Of a stretch of DNA of 29,150 nt, positions 6,653-12,756 are shown piece by piece. The stretch is from a virus, in the IMG/VR virus record IMGVR_UViG_3300007346_000145, positions 1 to 29,150 of that record; one strand, written 5' to 3'. Position numbers and translations under genes: made by a program. Under the pieces are notes generated by a model. The model had not been told where the DNA came from. It did not search any database and saw only the letters and a program-made list of their open reading frames with translations. The first letter of the stretch is position 1. Each line of letters opens with the position of its first letter.

Positions 6653-6692
6653 GCCCCGAATGGGTTGTTACGGGTTCGAGTCCCGACGGGGC
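6653..6692 (+). other. tRNA-like minihelix (acceptor stem plus T arm without D and anticodon arms)
   Basis: GCCCCG (6653-6658) pairs with CGGGGC (6687-6692). Between them lies a T-arm-like hairpin, CGGG-TTCGAGT-CCCG at 6671-6685, whose loop matches the TTCRANY consensus of tRNAs. Only 12 bases connect acceptor and T arm, where a tRNA has about 40. No upstream 7-mer can complete a normal tRNA. It is either a tRNA remnant or a genuine minihelix. Confidence 0.4.
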
Positions 6693-6695
6693 GCT

Positions 6696-6712
6696 GGTAG
6701 CATCCTGCTACC
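6696..6712 (+). promoter_or_regulatory. small hairpin just before a ribosome binding site
   Basis: A perfect 7-bp stem GGTAGCA/TGCTACC has a TCC loop, directly after the tRNA-like minihelix and two bases before the GAGGAGGAG that serves the gene at 6729. It could be an RNA processing or translation-control element. Confidence 0.4.
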
Positions 6713-6728
6713 TAGAGGAGGAGATGCT

Positions 6729-6920
6729 GTGGACCTGTCCAATGTGGATGACGCGACGCTGATGATCCACGTCGCGATGCTGCTGGATGACCTGAGCGCG
6801 TGGGCACAGGAGTCGCGAGACTCGGAGGCGTCGCTGCTCTGCCAGAAGACGGCGGACATGCTGCGCACCGTGACCGCGAAGCACCTGCTCGCGCAGCGCA
6901 GGACGGAGGTGGTGCTGTGA
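6729..6920 (+). CDS. hypothetical protein (63 aa)
   Basis: I chose GTG at 6729 because GAGGAGGAG lies about seven bases upstream. The open frame extends back to 6660 but that part overlaps the tRNA-like element. The product starts VDLSNVDDATLMIHVAMLLD and is helical (LSAWAQESRDSEASLLCQKT). No motif is recognised. It ends in a GTGA overlap with the next gene, so the two are co-translated. Its codons are more GC-rich than those of the 92-aa gene before it. Confidence 0.65.
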   Translation: MDLSNVDDATLMIHVAMLLDDLSAWAQESRDSEASLLCQKTADMLRTVTAKHLLAQRRTEVVL

Positions 6921-7048
6921 AGTACCGTGTGGTGCTGCACCTGACCGTTGAAGGTCAGGATATGTTGGATGCGCTGATGCCTGTAGGAGAGGCGCTCCAC
7001 TTCGCTGAGGACGTTCTGGTGCTGGAGTTTGACCGTGTCCAGCCGTGA
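6917..7048 (+). CDS. hypothetical small protein (43 aa)
   Basis: GTG at 6917 lies in a GTGA overlap with the preceding stop, and GGAGG is about ten bases upstream. The product begins VKYRVVLHLTVEGQDMLDAL and ends in VLVLEFDRVQP. This is a short strand-helix-strand pattern and could be a small alpha/beta fold. Function unknown. The frame opens 39 codons earlier inside the preceding gene, but that part is a shadow. Confidence 0.55.
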   Translation: MKYRVVLHLTVEGQDMLDALMPVGEALHFAEDVLVLEFDRVQP

Positions 7049-7250
7049 AGACCAGATCGTCGTGCTGAACGAGTTGCTTCAGCATATGGATGATGTTGCC
7101 AGGTCATTCGCCTGGGTGGAGGACGACAGGTTCGTCCACCATCACGCGCGTATGAGGCTGGAGATCACCGCTTCTGCGGACCGTATTCGTAGTAAGATGT
7201 TGTCGCTTGAAGAGGATGTCGATGCCGCTCGGCAGCGAGGAGAAATCTGA
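7035..7250 (+). CDS. hypothetical helical protein (71 aa)
   Basis: GTG at 7035 is preceded by CTGGAG. It overlaps the previous gene by 14 bases. The product starts VSSREDQIVVLNELLQHMDD and is rich in charged helices, ending in RSKMLSLEEDVDAARQRGEI, a possible short coiled coil. No catalytic motif is visible. The stop overlaps the next ATG (TGATG). Confidence 0.6.
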   Translation: MSSREDQIVVLNELLQHMDDVARSFAWVEDDRFVHHHARMRLEITASADRIRSKMLSLEEDVDAARQRGEI

Positions 7251-7423
7251 TGAGCACGGAATCTTGGGAGCGTATCTACTGGATGCGTAAGGTTGAGCAG
7301 GCTGAGCGTGAGATCGAGCGGCTCCGTGAGGAGCAGCGCGAGTATCGCAAGGCTGCTCAGATGGCGAACGCCAGGTTCACGGAGGACTACTATGCAGAAG
7401 CATTACAACACTCTGCTCGTTGA
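7250..7423 (+). CDS. small coiled-coil protein (57 aa)
   Basis: ATG at 7250 follows GAGGAG of the preceding gene's end and overlaps its stop. The product is MSTESWERIYWMRKVEQAER, followed by a highly charged segment (EIERLREEQREYRKAAQMAN) with heptad-like spacing, so a coiled coil is likely. It runs 32 bases into the next gene in another frame. Function unknown. Confidence 0.6.
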   Translation: MSTESWERIYWMRKVEQAEREIERLREEQREYRKAAQMANARFTEDYYAEALQHSAR

Positions 7424-7562
7424 CGAGCAGGGCACCATCACTCTGGTTCTGCTCGGCGAGATCTTCGACGATGTAGACCCGGAGACCCTGATCAAACTGG
7501 CATCCTCCTTCATGGAGGGTGCTCGCGTTGCAATGATGCGTCGCATCGCTGTGACTAACTGA
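7392..7562 (+). CDS. hypothetical protein (56 aa)
   Basis: ATG at 7392 has GGAGGA (7381-7386) five bases upstream, so I prefer it to the longer open frame from 7293. The product begins MQKHYNTLLVDEQGTITLVL with an N-terminal beta hairpin and a C-terminal helix (PETLIKLASSFMEGARVAMM). No recognised family. It overlaps the coiled-coil gene by 32 bases. Confidence 0.6.
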   Translation: MQKHYNTLLVDEQGTITLVLLGEIFDDVDPETLIKLASSFMEGARVAMMRRIAVTN

Positions 7563-7573
7563 GGAGGAAGACG

Positions 7574-8065
7574 ATGCCGAACTGGTGTGACAACATGCTC
7601 CGCATTAGCGGAGACATGAAGGATGTGATAGGATTTCACGAGAAGTTTCTTGCCCGCCGGAAGGAGTATCTGGTGGTGCGCACGGATGAGAACAACCAGC
7701 CTGAAAGCGTAGTTGTCTCTGACCCTGAGCCGAACCTGTGGATGTGGAACACTTACGCCCCTGAAGGGGAGGAACTGGTCAAGTATCCGTACGATGGGTA
7801 CTGGTATGACTGGAACACTAACCATTGGGGTGTGAAGTGGGACTTGCGTGATCAGCGGTTCGAGATCGGTGATGATTTCATCGAATATTATTTCCGCACA
7901 CCATGGGGTCCACCTTCCCTGTGGATTGACAAGATGGCGCAAGATCATCCGACTATCAACTGGAACTGTGAGTGGGACGAGGAAGGTGGGTTCTATGGTG
8001 AGATGATCTGGAAGGATGGTGACATGGTGCACGGGTTTGAGCGGAACCATCACGATCCGGCGTAG
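7574..8065 (+). CDS. YubB/Api92-like ferredoxin-fold protein (163 aa)
   Basis: The N-terminus MPNWCDNMLRISG is the hallmark opening (MPNWC-N-L-I-G) of phage and plasmid proteins with the YubB ferredoxin-like domain (DUF1281, Api92 type). A typical interior follows, including WNTYAPEGEELVKY, NHWGVKWDL, RTPWGPPSLWIDKMA and WNCEWDEEGGFYGEMIW. No enzymatic role is established for the family; it is widespread in accessory regions of phages. ATG at 7574 follows GAGGAGGAAG. The gene is full length and precedes the hairpin-rich interval ahead of the amidoligase. Confidence 0.85.
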   Translation: MPNWCDNMLRISGDMKDVIGFHEKFLARRKEYLVVRTDENNQPESVVVSDPEPNLWMWNTYAPEGEELVKYPYDGYWYDWNTNHWGVKWDLRDQRFEIGDDFIEYYFRTPWGPPSLWIDKMAQDHPTINWNCEWDEEGGFYGEMIWKDGDMVHGFERNHHDPA

Positions 8066-8072
8066 CGAGGTT

Positions 8073-8107
8073 GACGGACGGCCAGGCGTAAGCCTGGTCG
8101 TTCCGTC
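8073..8107 (+). terminator. hairpin after the YubB-like gene, terminator-like
   Basis: GACGGA-CGGCCAGGC pairs with GCCTGGTCG-TTCCGTC around a GTAA loop, about 15 bp with one bulge. It starts 8 bases after the stop at 8065. No T-run follows. It may terminate part of the upstream transcripts and isolate the downstream leader. Confidence 0.55.
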
Positions 8108-8136
8108 ACCCTATGCCTTGCCAGAGTGGAGGAGGT

Positions 8137-8244
8137 CTTGCCGGTCGTCTCGTCCGGCTGCTTGGCATAGCAGGCTGGCAGCGCGCTTCGCGCGCTACCG
8201 CCAGCCTGCTATTGCCCGGTTCGCCGGACGATCCGACCGGCAAG
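8137..8244 (+). promoter_or_regulatory. 108-nt nested hairpin in the leader of the amidoligase gene
   Basis: Four coaxial helices can be traced. CTTGCCGGTCG (8137-8147) pairs with CGACCGGCAAG (8234-8244), 11 bp. CGTCCGGC (8151-8158) pairs with GCCGGACG (8223-8230), 8 bp. GGCA+TAGCAGGCTGGC (8164-8179) pairs with GCCAGCCTGCTA+TGCC (8200-8216, one bulged T), 16 bp. The apical AGCGCG/CGCGCT (8180-8185/8191-8196) closes the loop. Between the second and third helices is an asymmetric internal loop. CTATGCC at 8111-8117 can compete for GGCATAG at 8164-8170. The start codon is 46 bases downstream. Confidence 0.65.
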
Positions 8245-8289
8245 CCCGCCCTCACTGTGGAGTGGGGGTGTTACCCGAGAGGAGTAGAG

Positions 8290-9453
8290 ATGCCTGCTGG
8301 ACAGGTAGCATTGCTCGGATTGGTATGCACGCTATGTGATGCAACACTGACGGAGTACGACGCAGAGCAGTCGCAGTGGGAGTCCGTATGTGAGGACTGC
8401 TACAACGAACAGTTCGCAATGTGCGAACGCTGCGACCACGTCGGCCGTATGGGAGGCATTGGCCTTCCACATACGGTGTACCGCCAGTTGAGAACACGGT
8501 GGGGTCTCGCCTATGCAGAACGCATGGCGTATTCCGCGCCGGTTTCTTTTTTTGAAGACGGTGATATGTACCTGTGCTCTGGGTGCGATTACACGTGCGA
8601 AAACTGCGGTTCTATCTTCGCATACGAAGACAGCCGAGATGAGTGCTGTGGGATGGGAGACGAGGACGATCTCCACAACTATTCGTGGCGTCCTTTGCTT
8701 CGTTTCCACTCTGATCTTGGTGCACGGCATCTGCCGATCCCTGGCAGGCTGTACATGGGATTCGAAGTTGAGATGGAGAACGCTTCGACGCTTGCGAAGC
8801 AGGCGTGCGAAAGGTTCGGCGAGTCCTGGTATGAGCCTGACGCGGTGTACTTCAAGTCGGACGGTTCGCTGTCATGGTCTGGTGCAGAGATGGTCACTCA
8901 CCCTATGACGCTCGAAGCGTTCCGTGAGAAGATGCCATGGGACATGATCGAATGGTTGCGTAGTAATGGTGCACGTGCGTGGCATCGCAGCAACTGCGGC
9001 CTTCACGTTCACGTGTCACGTTCTGCGTTCACACCTTCGCACATGTGGAAGTTCGTGAAGTTCCAGGCTGTCAACGCTGGTCATTGCACGGCTGTTGCTG
9101 GCCGTGACTCTGAGCAGTGGGCATCGTGGACTAACGATTACATGGTAGAGATTACTAAGGAACCGTCGAAGGCTGTGAAGCGTACAGCCCGACATTCCAG
9201 GTATTCCGCCATCAACATCACACCATCTGAGACGATTGAGTTGCGATACTTCCGTCCGAATCTGACGAAGAACGGGCTGGTTCGTGTCGCAGAGTTTGTC
9301 GATTCGTTGTACGAATACACACGGACTATCACCGTGCAGTCGATCCTGTTCGGCAGGCTTGACTGGTCCGAGTATCAGAACTGGCTTTCGGACAAGCCGC
9401 AGTACGCTACCATCTACCAGTACATCACCGGATCAGTAGAGGAGAATGACTGA
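8290..9453 (+). CDS. amidoligase-family enzyme with N-terminal zinc ribbons (387 aa)
   Basis: Amidoligases are glutamine-synthetase/ATP-grasp-like enzymes that use ATP to join an amine to a carboxylate, forming an amide or isopeptide bond. The N-terminus carries Cys pairs C13/C16, C34/C37, C45/C48, C96/C99 and C103/C106, expected to bind zinc. The catalytic half follows: YMGFEVEME (about 155-163), FKSDGSLSWSGAEMVTHP (188-205), NCGLHVHVS (235-243), and INITPSETIELRYFRPNL near the C-terminus. These match family motifs. ATG at 8290 follows GAGAGGAG. The open frame upstream to 8113 runs through the big hairpin and is not used. The next gene, a glutamine amidotransferase, overlaps it and would supply ammonia or edit the product. 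The substrate is unknown. Confidence 0.85.
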   Translation: MPAGQVALLGLVCTLCDATLTEYDAEQSQWESVCEDCYNEQFAMCERCDHVGRMGGIGLPHTVYRQLRTRWGLAYAERMAYSAPVSFFEDGDMYLCSGCDYTCENCGSIFAYEDSRDECCGMGDEDDLHNYSWRPLLRFHSDLGARHLPIPGRLYMGFEVEMENASTLAKQACERFGESWYEPDAVYFKSDGSLSWSGAEMVTHPMTLEAFREKMPWDMIEWLRSNGARAWHRSNCGLHVHVSRSAFTPSHMWKFVKFQAVNAGHCTAVAGRDSEQWASWTNDYMVEITKEPSKAVKRTARHSRYSAINITPSETIELRYFRPNLTKNGLVRVAEFVDSLYEYTRTITVQSILFGRLDWSEYQNWLSDKPQYATIYQYITGSVEEND

Positions 9454-10280
9454 TGTGCATCGCCATCTACCAGGATGCTGGCAGCACGCTGACTGAGCAG
9501 GAGATTCGCAACAGTTGGAATGCGAATCCTGACGGCGGCGGCCTGGCATACATCGACGACTGCGGCAAGGTCTGCACGTTCAAGTCGATGAAGTTGAAGG
9601 GACTGCTCGAAGAGTACGAGCGTGTTGTGGACATGCACGGTCAGCACAGCCCGATGCTTGTGCACTTCCGTATTGCTACGCATGGCACGGTCAACGAGTA
9701 CAACTGCCATCCGTTCATGGTGAACAAGAACATTGCCATGATTCACAATGGTGTTATCCCTGTGCTAATCGACAAGAAGGACAAGCGGTCTGACACCAGG
9801 GTGTTCACGGAAGAGTATCTTCCGAAACTGCCGAAGGGCTGGCTTGACGACGACTACCTGTTCGACATGGTTCAGGAGTACATCGGGCACAGCAAGTTGG
9901 TGTTTCTTAGCACGGAGAACAGGGACCGTGCGTATATTGCCAACGAGCACATGGGCCATTGGAACCCTGTCAAGACGATCTGGTTTTCCAACAAGTCGTA
10001 CTGCAGTGTCAGCAGTATGTTCTCCAAGTACAACCCGAACGCTAAGTGGCAGCAGCCGTCTATGGCGGACAGCACGCAGGGCTTCGACCCGTACACGTAC
10101 GAGGAAGACCCGGCGATTGGTCAGTGCAAGTTCTGCACTGGCATGTCCGTGTATGACGGTGTCTGTTACGAGTGCGAAATCTGCCAGTCGTGCAGCATGA
10201 CTGACGATTACTGCACCTGCTACACCAGTATCGCTAACATGACCGATGAGCAGTGGAAGAAGTTCTCCACGCCTGTATGA
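9453..10280 (+). CDS. class II glutamine amidotransferase with C-terminal Cys cluster (275 aa)
   Basis: An N-terminal nucleophile hydrolase of the glutamine amidotransferase class: the start MCIAIY places the catalytic Cys at position 2, exposed after Met removal. NPDGGGLAYI (about 25-34), HFRIATHGTVNEYNCHPF and IAMIHNGVI are the conserved substrate-pocket segments. The C-terminus adds a cysteine-rich tail (CKFC, VCYECEICQSC, CTC) likely to bind zinc. The start overlaps the amidoligase stop as TGATG, so the two are co-translated. Amidoligase-amidotransferase pairing is an established association, pointing to one pathway that makes or modifies an amide-linked product. Confidence 0.85.
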   Translation: MCIAIYQDAGSTLTEQEIRNSWNANPDGGGLAYIDDCGKVCTFKSMKLKGLLEEYERVVDMHGQHSPMLVHFRIATHGTVNEYNCHPFMVNKNIAMIHNGVIPVLIDKKDKRSDTRVFTEEYLPKLPKGWLDDDYLFDMVQEYIGHSKLVFLSTENRDRAYIANEHMGHWNPVKTIWFSNKSYCSVSSMFSKYNPNAKWQQPSMADSTQGFDPYTYEEDPAIGQCKFCTGMSVYDGVCYECEICQSCSMTDDYCTCYTSIANMTDEQWKKFSTPV

Positions 10281-10291
10281 GAGGAACCGTG

Positions 10292-10438
10292 ATGGATTAT
10301 CTAGCGATGCAGATCGAAGCAGTTAATCAGGCCCTTCACATCATCTTCGGCCCTCGTCCTTCAGATTTGGAGGACGAGGTGACCGAAGGTATGCTGGAAG
10401 AGTGGAAGATCCACCGTGCAGAGGAGCGTAACCTGTGA
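10292..10438 (+). CDS. hypothetical acidic small protein (48 aa)
   Basis: ATG at 10292 follows GAGAGGA six bases upstream; GTG at 10289 is an alternative. The product begins MDYLAMQIEAVNQALHIIFG and is helical and acidic (EDEVTEGMLEEW). No family recognised. Its end overlaps the next GTG as GTGA. Confidence 0.55.
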   Translation: MDYLAMQIEAVNQALHIIFGPRPSDLEDEVTEGMLEEWKIHRAEERNL

Positions 10439-10695
10439 AGAAGTATCAGCGTATCTTTATCACCAGCATTTCCTTCACTACAGAAGACGGTATGAATATT
10501 ACTGTCGTGCCAGAGATGGCGCTCTGTAATGTGATGGAAGAGGAGGAGTATGTGGAGATGCAGATCCCGGTCATTACCGGAGATTTGACTACGCATATCG
10601 TTCTGACAGACCAGGAGATGCGGGCTGTTCAGAGAACTGCACTTATCCGTGAGTCTCTGCGTGCTGTGACACGGGCTATGCGTGGTGCACGATGA
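10435..10695 (+). CDS. hypothetical protein (86 aa)
   Basis: GTG at 10435 overlaps the previous stop, with GAGGAG about nine bases upstream. The product starts with beta strands (KKYQRIFITSISFTTEDGMN) and ends in a basic helix (REMRAVQ-like, IRESLRAVTRAMRGAR). Not recognised. The ATGA overlap with the WhiB gene suggests the two are produced together. Confidence 0.6.
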   Translation: MKKYQRIFITSISFTTEDGMNITVVPEMALCNVMEEEEYVEMQIPVITGDLTTHIVLTDQEMRAVQRTALIRESLRAVTRAMRGAR

Positions 10696-10958
10696 GGGAT
10701 TGGATAGATGATGCGAACTGTCGTGGGATGGATACAAGCATATTCTTCCCTGAGAATGGGATGCAGTATGACCCGTTCGTAAGGGAGGTGTGTTATTCCT
10801 GCGACGTTCAGGAACAGTGCCTGTTGTACGCAGTCAGTCATTCGATTGACTACGGAATGTACGGAGGGATGTCTCCAAGAGAGAGGGACGCATGGAGGAG
10901 CAAGAACAGGACTATCACGTCATCGTTGTGGAACGGGCAACTGGCGAGCCTTTCCTGA
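10692..10958 (+). CDS. whiB-like: WhiB-like iron-sulfur transcriptional regulator (88 aa)
   Basis: WhiB-family proteins bind a 4Fe-4S cluster and regulate transcription through the principal sigma factor. They are essentially restricted to actinobacteria and their phages. The four cysteines C10, C34, C37 and C43 give the canonical C...C-x2-C-x5-C spacing. GMYGGMSPRER at about 55-65 matches the G(V/I)(W/Y)GG turn followed by the basic segment. ATG at 10692 overlaps the preceding stop. The last part overlaps the next gene by 67 bases in another frame. This gene is the best clue to the host. Confidence 0.92.
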   Translation: MRDWIDDANCRGMDTSIFFPENGMQYDPFVREVCYSCDVQEQCLLYAVSHSIDYGMYGGMSPRERDAWRSKNRTITSSLWNGQLASLS

Positions 10959-11089
10959 TCGAAAGGTATTATGATCAGGAAACTGCTGTGACTGTTGCTC
11001 AGAATCTACGCAGATATTATGTTCTCGAACGAGAAGACGAAGAGTTCGAAGTCCAACTGAAGAGGAGAAGTTATGTCAGTGCAGTCTGA
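10892..11089 (+). CDS. hypothetical protein overlapping the WhiB gene (65 aa)
   Basis: ATG at 10892 has GAGAGGG four bases upstream. The product begins MEEQEQDYHVIVVERATGEP and has a strand-helix-strand pattern (FLIERYYDQETAVTVAQNLR). Its first 22 codons lie inside the WhiB gene in another frame. Downstream no other frame is open, which supports it as real. Not recognised. It overlaps the next gene by 17 bases. Confidence 0.55.
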   Translation: MEEQEQDYHVIVVERATGEPFLIERYYDQETAVTVAQNLRRYYVLEREDEEFEVQLKRRSYVSAV

Positions 11090-11381
11090 TCTGTTAGAGG
11101 AAGTTGCCGGTATTGTTTCTGGTGCACGTAACCGCGACTATGGTCCGCCGGGTGTCAACCTGGACCAGCGTACGGCTGCTCTGTGGAACGTGTATCTCAG
11201 CACAGCACCGTACGAGCAACTGGACGGTGTCGATGTGTGCAACCTGATGATCTTGCTGAAGATGGCACGGACCATGGAAGACAGGCACGTGAAGGATAAC
11301 TATGCGGATATGGCAGGGTACGCTGCTGCCGCATGGGAAATCGTGAATCCGATTGTCGATATCGAAGACGCTATGTTTTGA
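11073..11381 (+). CDS. DUF6378 family protein (102 aa)
   Basis: Recognised from the family pattern: a helical N-terminus, then ARNRDYGPPGVNLDQRTAAL, then W-YL, then LDGVDVCNLMILLKMARTME and KDNYADMAGYAAAAWEI. The conserved NRDYGPP, the D-V-x5-MI-LK-AR block and the DN--D--GY motif are all present. The function of the family is not established, though the fold resembles all-alpha nucleotide-pyrophosphohydrolase-like proteins; treat that as inference. ATG at 11073 follows GAGGAGA. Confidence 0.85.
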   Translation: MSVQSDLLEEVAGIVSGARNRDYGPPGVNLDQRTAALWNVYLSTAPYEQLDGVDVCNLMILLKMARTMEDRHVKDNYADMAGYAAAAWEIVNPIVDIEDAMF

Positions 11382-11389
11382 GGAGGAAT

Positions 11390-11536
11390 ATGATGTCAAG
11401 ATATATTGTGACGCAGACTGTGTGGTACGAGGTGTCTGCTGACAGTACGGACCAGGCGTTGGACCTGGTGTATAACGAATCGGATGAAGCCAAGGTGCTT
11501 GATATGGAGCACACTATCGAGGATGCGAGGTACTGA
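11390..11536 (+). CDS. small DpnD-like beta-alpha protein, paralogue 1 (48 aa)
   Basis: GAGGAGG precedes two adjacent ATG codons (11390, 11393). The product runs MMSRYIVTQTVWYEVSADST and DQALDLVYNESDEAKV. The pattern Y-x-V-x4-V-x-Y-E-V-S-A-x-S-x-D-x-A-L resembles short DpnD/PcfM-like proteins. Two nearby genes, at 11747 and 12334, show the same pattern, so they look like divergent paralogues. Function unknown. Confidence 0.6.
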   Translation: MMSRYIVTQTVWYEVSADSTDQALDLVYNESDEAKVLDMEHTIEDARY

Positions 11537-11537
11537 T

Positions 11538-11750
11538 ATGAACGAGTATGTTGTTTTGGCTCAGAAGTGGGCTAACCCTAGCGATCCTGAGTCTGACATT
11601 GCAGAGTGGAAGGTTGGTACGTTTGAGCAGATTGCGTACTGGCTGGAAAAGTGGGAGGATGAAGGTTATCTGTGCAACGTTCGGCGTTGCACTAACCCGC
11701 TAAACAACGAGTTCGTTAAGGCTCGGATTGAAAAGGTGGTTCAAGCATGA
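11538..11750 (+). CDS. hypothetical protein (70 aa)
   Basis: ATG at 11538 is one base after the previous stop; GAGG lies about eight bases upstream. The product begins MNEYVVLAQKWANPSDPESD and contains WKVGTFEQIAYWLEKWEDEG. It has many Trp residues for its size. Not recognised. It overlaps the next ATG by four bases. Confidence 0.6.
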   Translation: MNEYVVLAQKWANPSDPESDIAEWKVGTFEQIAYWLEKWEDEGYLCNVRRCTNPLNNEFVKARIEKVVQA

Positions 11751-11896
11751 GAGTGTATGAGATTCACAAAAAGACTGTGTACGAGATTTCTGCTAATGAT
11801 GACCAAGAAGCAATTAATCTTGCTATCGATGGTTACGGCAGCATTATGGAAGAGGAGTATCTTATTGATAAGACCTCAGAGGAGATTGAAGAGTGA
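11747..11896 (+). CDS. small DpnD-like protein, paralogue 2 (49 aa)
   Basis: ATG at 11747 lies in an ATGA overlap. The product begins MRVYEIHKKTVYEISANDDQ and continues EAINLAIDGYGSIMEEEYLI. TVYEISANDDQEAINLA parallels TVWYEVSADSTDQALDL of the gene at 11390. Function unknown. The position within a run of genes joined by overlaps suggests a shared transcript. Confidence 0.6.
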   Translation: MRVYEIHKKTVYEISANDDQEAINLAIDGYGSIMEEEYLIDKTSEEIEE

Positions 11897-12195
11897 AGTT
11901 TGCGGCTGGTGTGCTGCTGGGCCTGCTTCTTGCGGGCCCAGCAGTGCACCGTCACACTCACGTGACAGAGTACAACACGTTTCAGATTGAAACGAAAGGC
12001 TCTCTAGAATACGAATACACTACTGTGCCGTTAGAGATCGAAGTTATTGACGGTCAGGAGTGGTGCGTGATTGAGATTCTTGGCGGGCCTACTGCAGACT
12101 GGGATGCTGCCGATGTTATGGCTGTGTTGGATGAGGCATGGCTAGATTACAATGGTCCTTGTGACATGATGGAGGGTAAGGATGCCTTGGACTGA
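11893..12195 (+). CDS. membrane-anchored or exported small protein (100 aa)
   Basis: GTG at 11893 overlaps the previous stop as GTGA, after GAGGAGATTGAAGA. The N-terminus VKFAAGVLLGLLLAGPAVHR is a signal peptide or signal anchor: a basic residue, then a hydrophobic run of about 15 residues. A mostly beta domain follows (TTVPLEIEVIDGQEWCVIEI) and an acidic helical tail. The region encoding the signal (11914-11944) folds as a 10-bp hairpin CTGCTGGGCC/GGCCCAGCAG. Not recognised. Confidence 0.6.
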   Translation: MKFAAGVLLGLLLAGPAVHRHTHVTEYNTFQIETKGSLEYEYTTVPLEIEVIDGQEWCVIEILGGPTADWDAADVMAVLDEAWLDYNGPCDMMEGKDALD

Positions 12196-12334
12196 AACGT
12201 CTGTGTATGACGCACAGTTTTGTGACATGCTGTGTGCTGTGTGCACGGCAGTGATTGACCCTGACAACGAGGAGTATGCGTCAGGTTATGTGGACAAGTA
12301 CGGTTCCTACTACATGTGTGAGGAGTGCAAGTGA
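12182..12334 (+). CDS. small zinc-ribbon-like protein (50 aa)
   Basis: ATG at 12182 follows GGAGGGTAAGG. The product has cysteines in CDMLCAVC (about 14-21) and CEEC near the end (about 46-49), a four-or-more-Cys pattern consistent with a zinc ribbon. Between them is a short hydrophilic stretch with DPDNEEYASGYVDKYG. A protein or nucleic acid binding role is plausible but not shown. It overlaps its neighbours at both ends. Confidence 0.6.
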   Translation: MPWTETSVYDAQFCDMLCAVCTAVIDPDNEEYASGYVDKYGSYYMCEECK

Positions 12335-12522
12335 TGGATGCATACAATCATGGCAAGGATGTTTACCGTGTTTCTGTGGCAGTAGAGATTCTGGCGAACA
12401 GCGCCGATGAAGCAGTAGAGATTTCTGACATGCTACTCATCACCGATAAGGTTGCTAATGACCCTCGGTTTGTTTCGTTTAGCATCGCTACGCCCCGTGG
12501 AACAAGGGAGGTGAACGCATGA
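12334..12522 (+). CDS. small DpnD-like protein, paralogue 3 (62 aa)
   Basis: ATG at 12334 overlaps the previous TGA and follows GAGGAG. DVYRVSVAVEILANSADEAV is the same Y-x-V...I-A-N-S-A-D-E-A pattern seen at 11390 and 11747, followed by an extra strand (FVSFSIATPRGTREV). It overlaps the next gene by four bases. Confidence 0.6.
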   Translation: MDAYNHGKDVYRVSVAVEILANSADEAVEISDMLLITDKVANDPRFVSFSIATPRGTREVNA

Positions 12523-12749
12523 GCGGCTGGACTTTCGCCAGCGACCCCTGGGACAGGGACCTGCCCATCGACCCACCCACCACTGACTACGACAGGTACG
12601 AGTACAAGTGGGAGGATTGGCTCAACGACAACTACGACAAGGAAACAAAGACCGTCTTCGGCATCGATTCCGAAGATAACCAGAAGTTGTACGATGAACT
12701 GTGGGAGCAGTTTATGGACGAGATGGTTCGCTCAGTGTACGATATCTGA
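12519..12749 (+). CDS. hypothetical acidic protein (76 aa)
   Basis: ATG at 12519 overlaps the previous stop, with GGGAGG about nine bases upstream. The product begins MSGWTFASDPWDRDLPIDPP and is rich in Asp, Tyr and Trp (YDRYEYKWEDWLNDNYDKE). Its strongly acidic, aromatic composition resembles DNA-mimic-like or inhibitor proteins of phages, but nothing specific supports that. A tRNA follows directly. Confidence 0.6.
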   Translation: MSGWTFASDPWDRDLPIDPPTTDYDRYEYKWEDWLNDNYDKETKTVFGIDSEDNQKLYDELWEQFMDEMVRSVYDI

Positions 12750-12756
12750 GTGAACA

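Noticed and set aside
8113-8289. Extended N-terminus for the amidoligase from 8113
   Set aside because: It would be translated through the long nested hairpin. ATG at 8290 has GAGAGGAG and starts where the first zinc ribbon fits.
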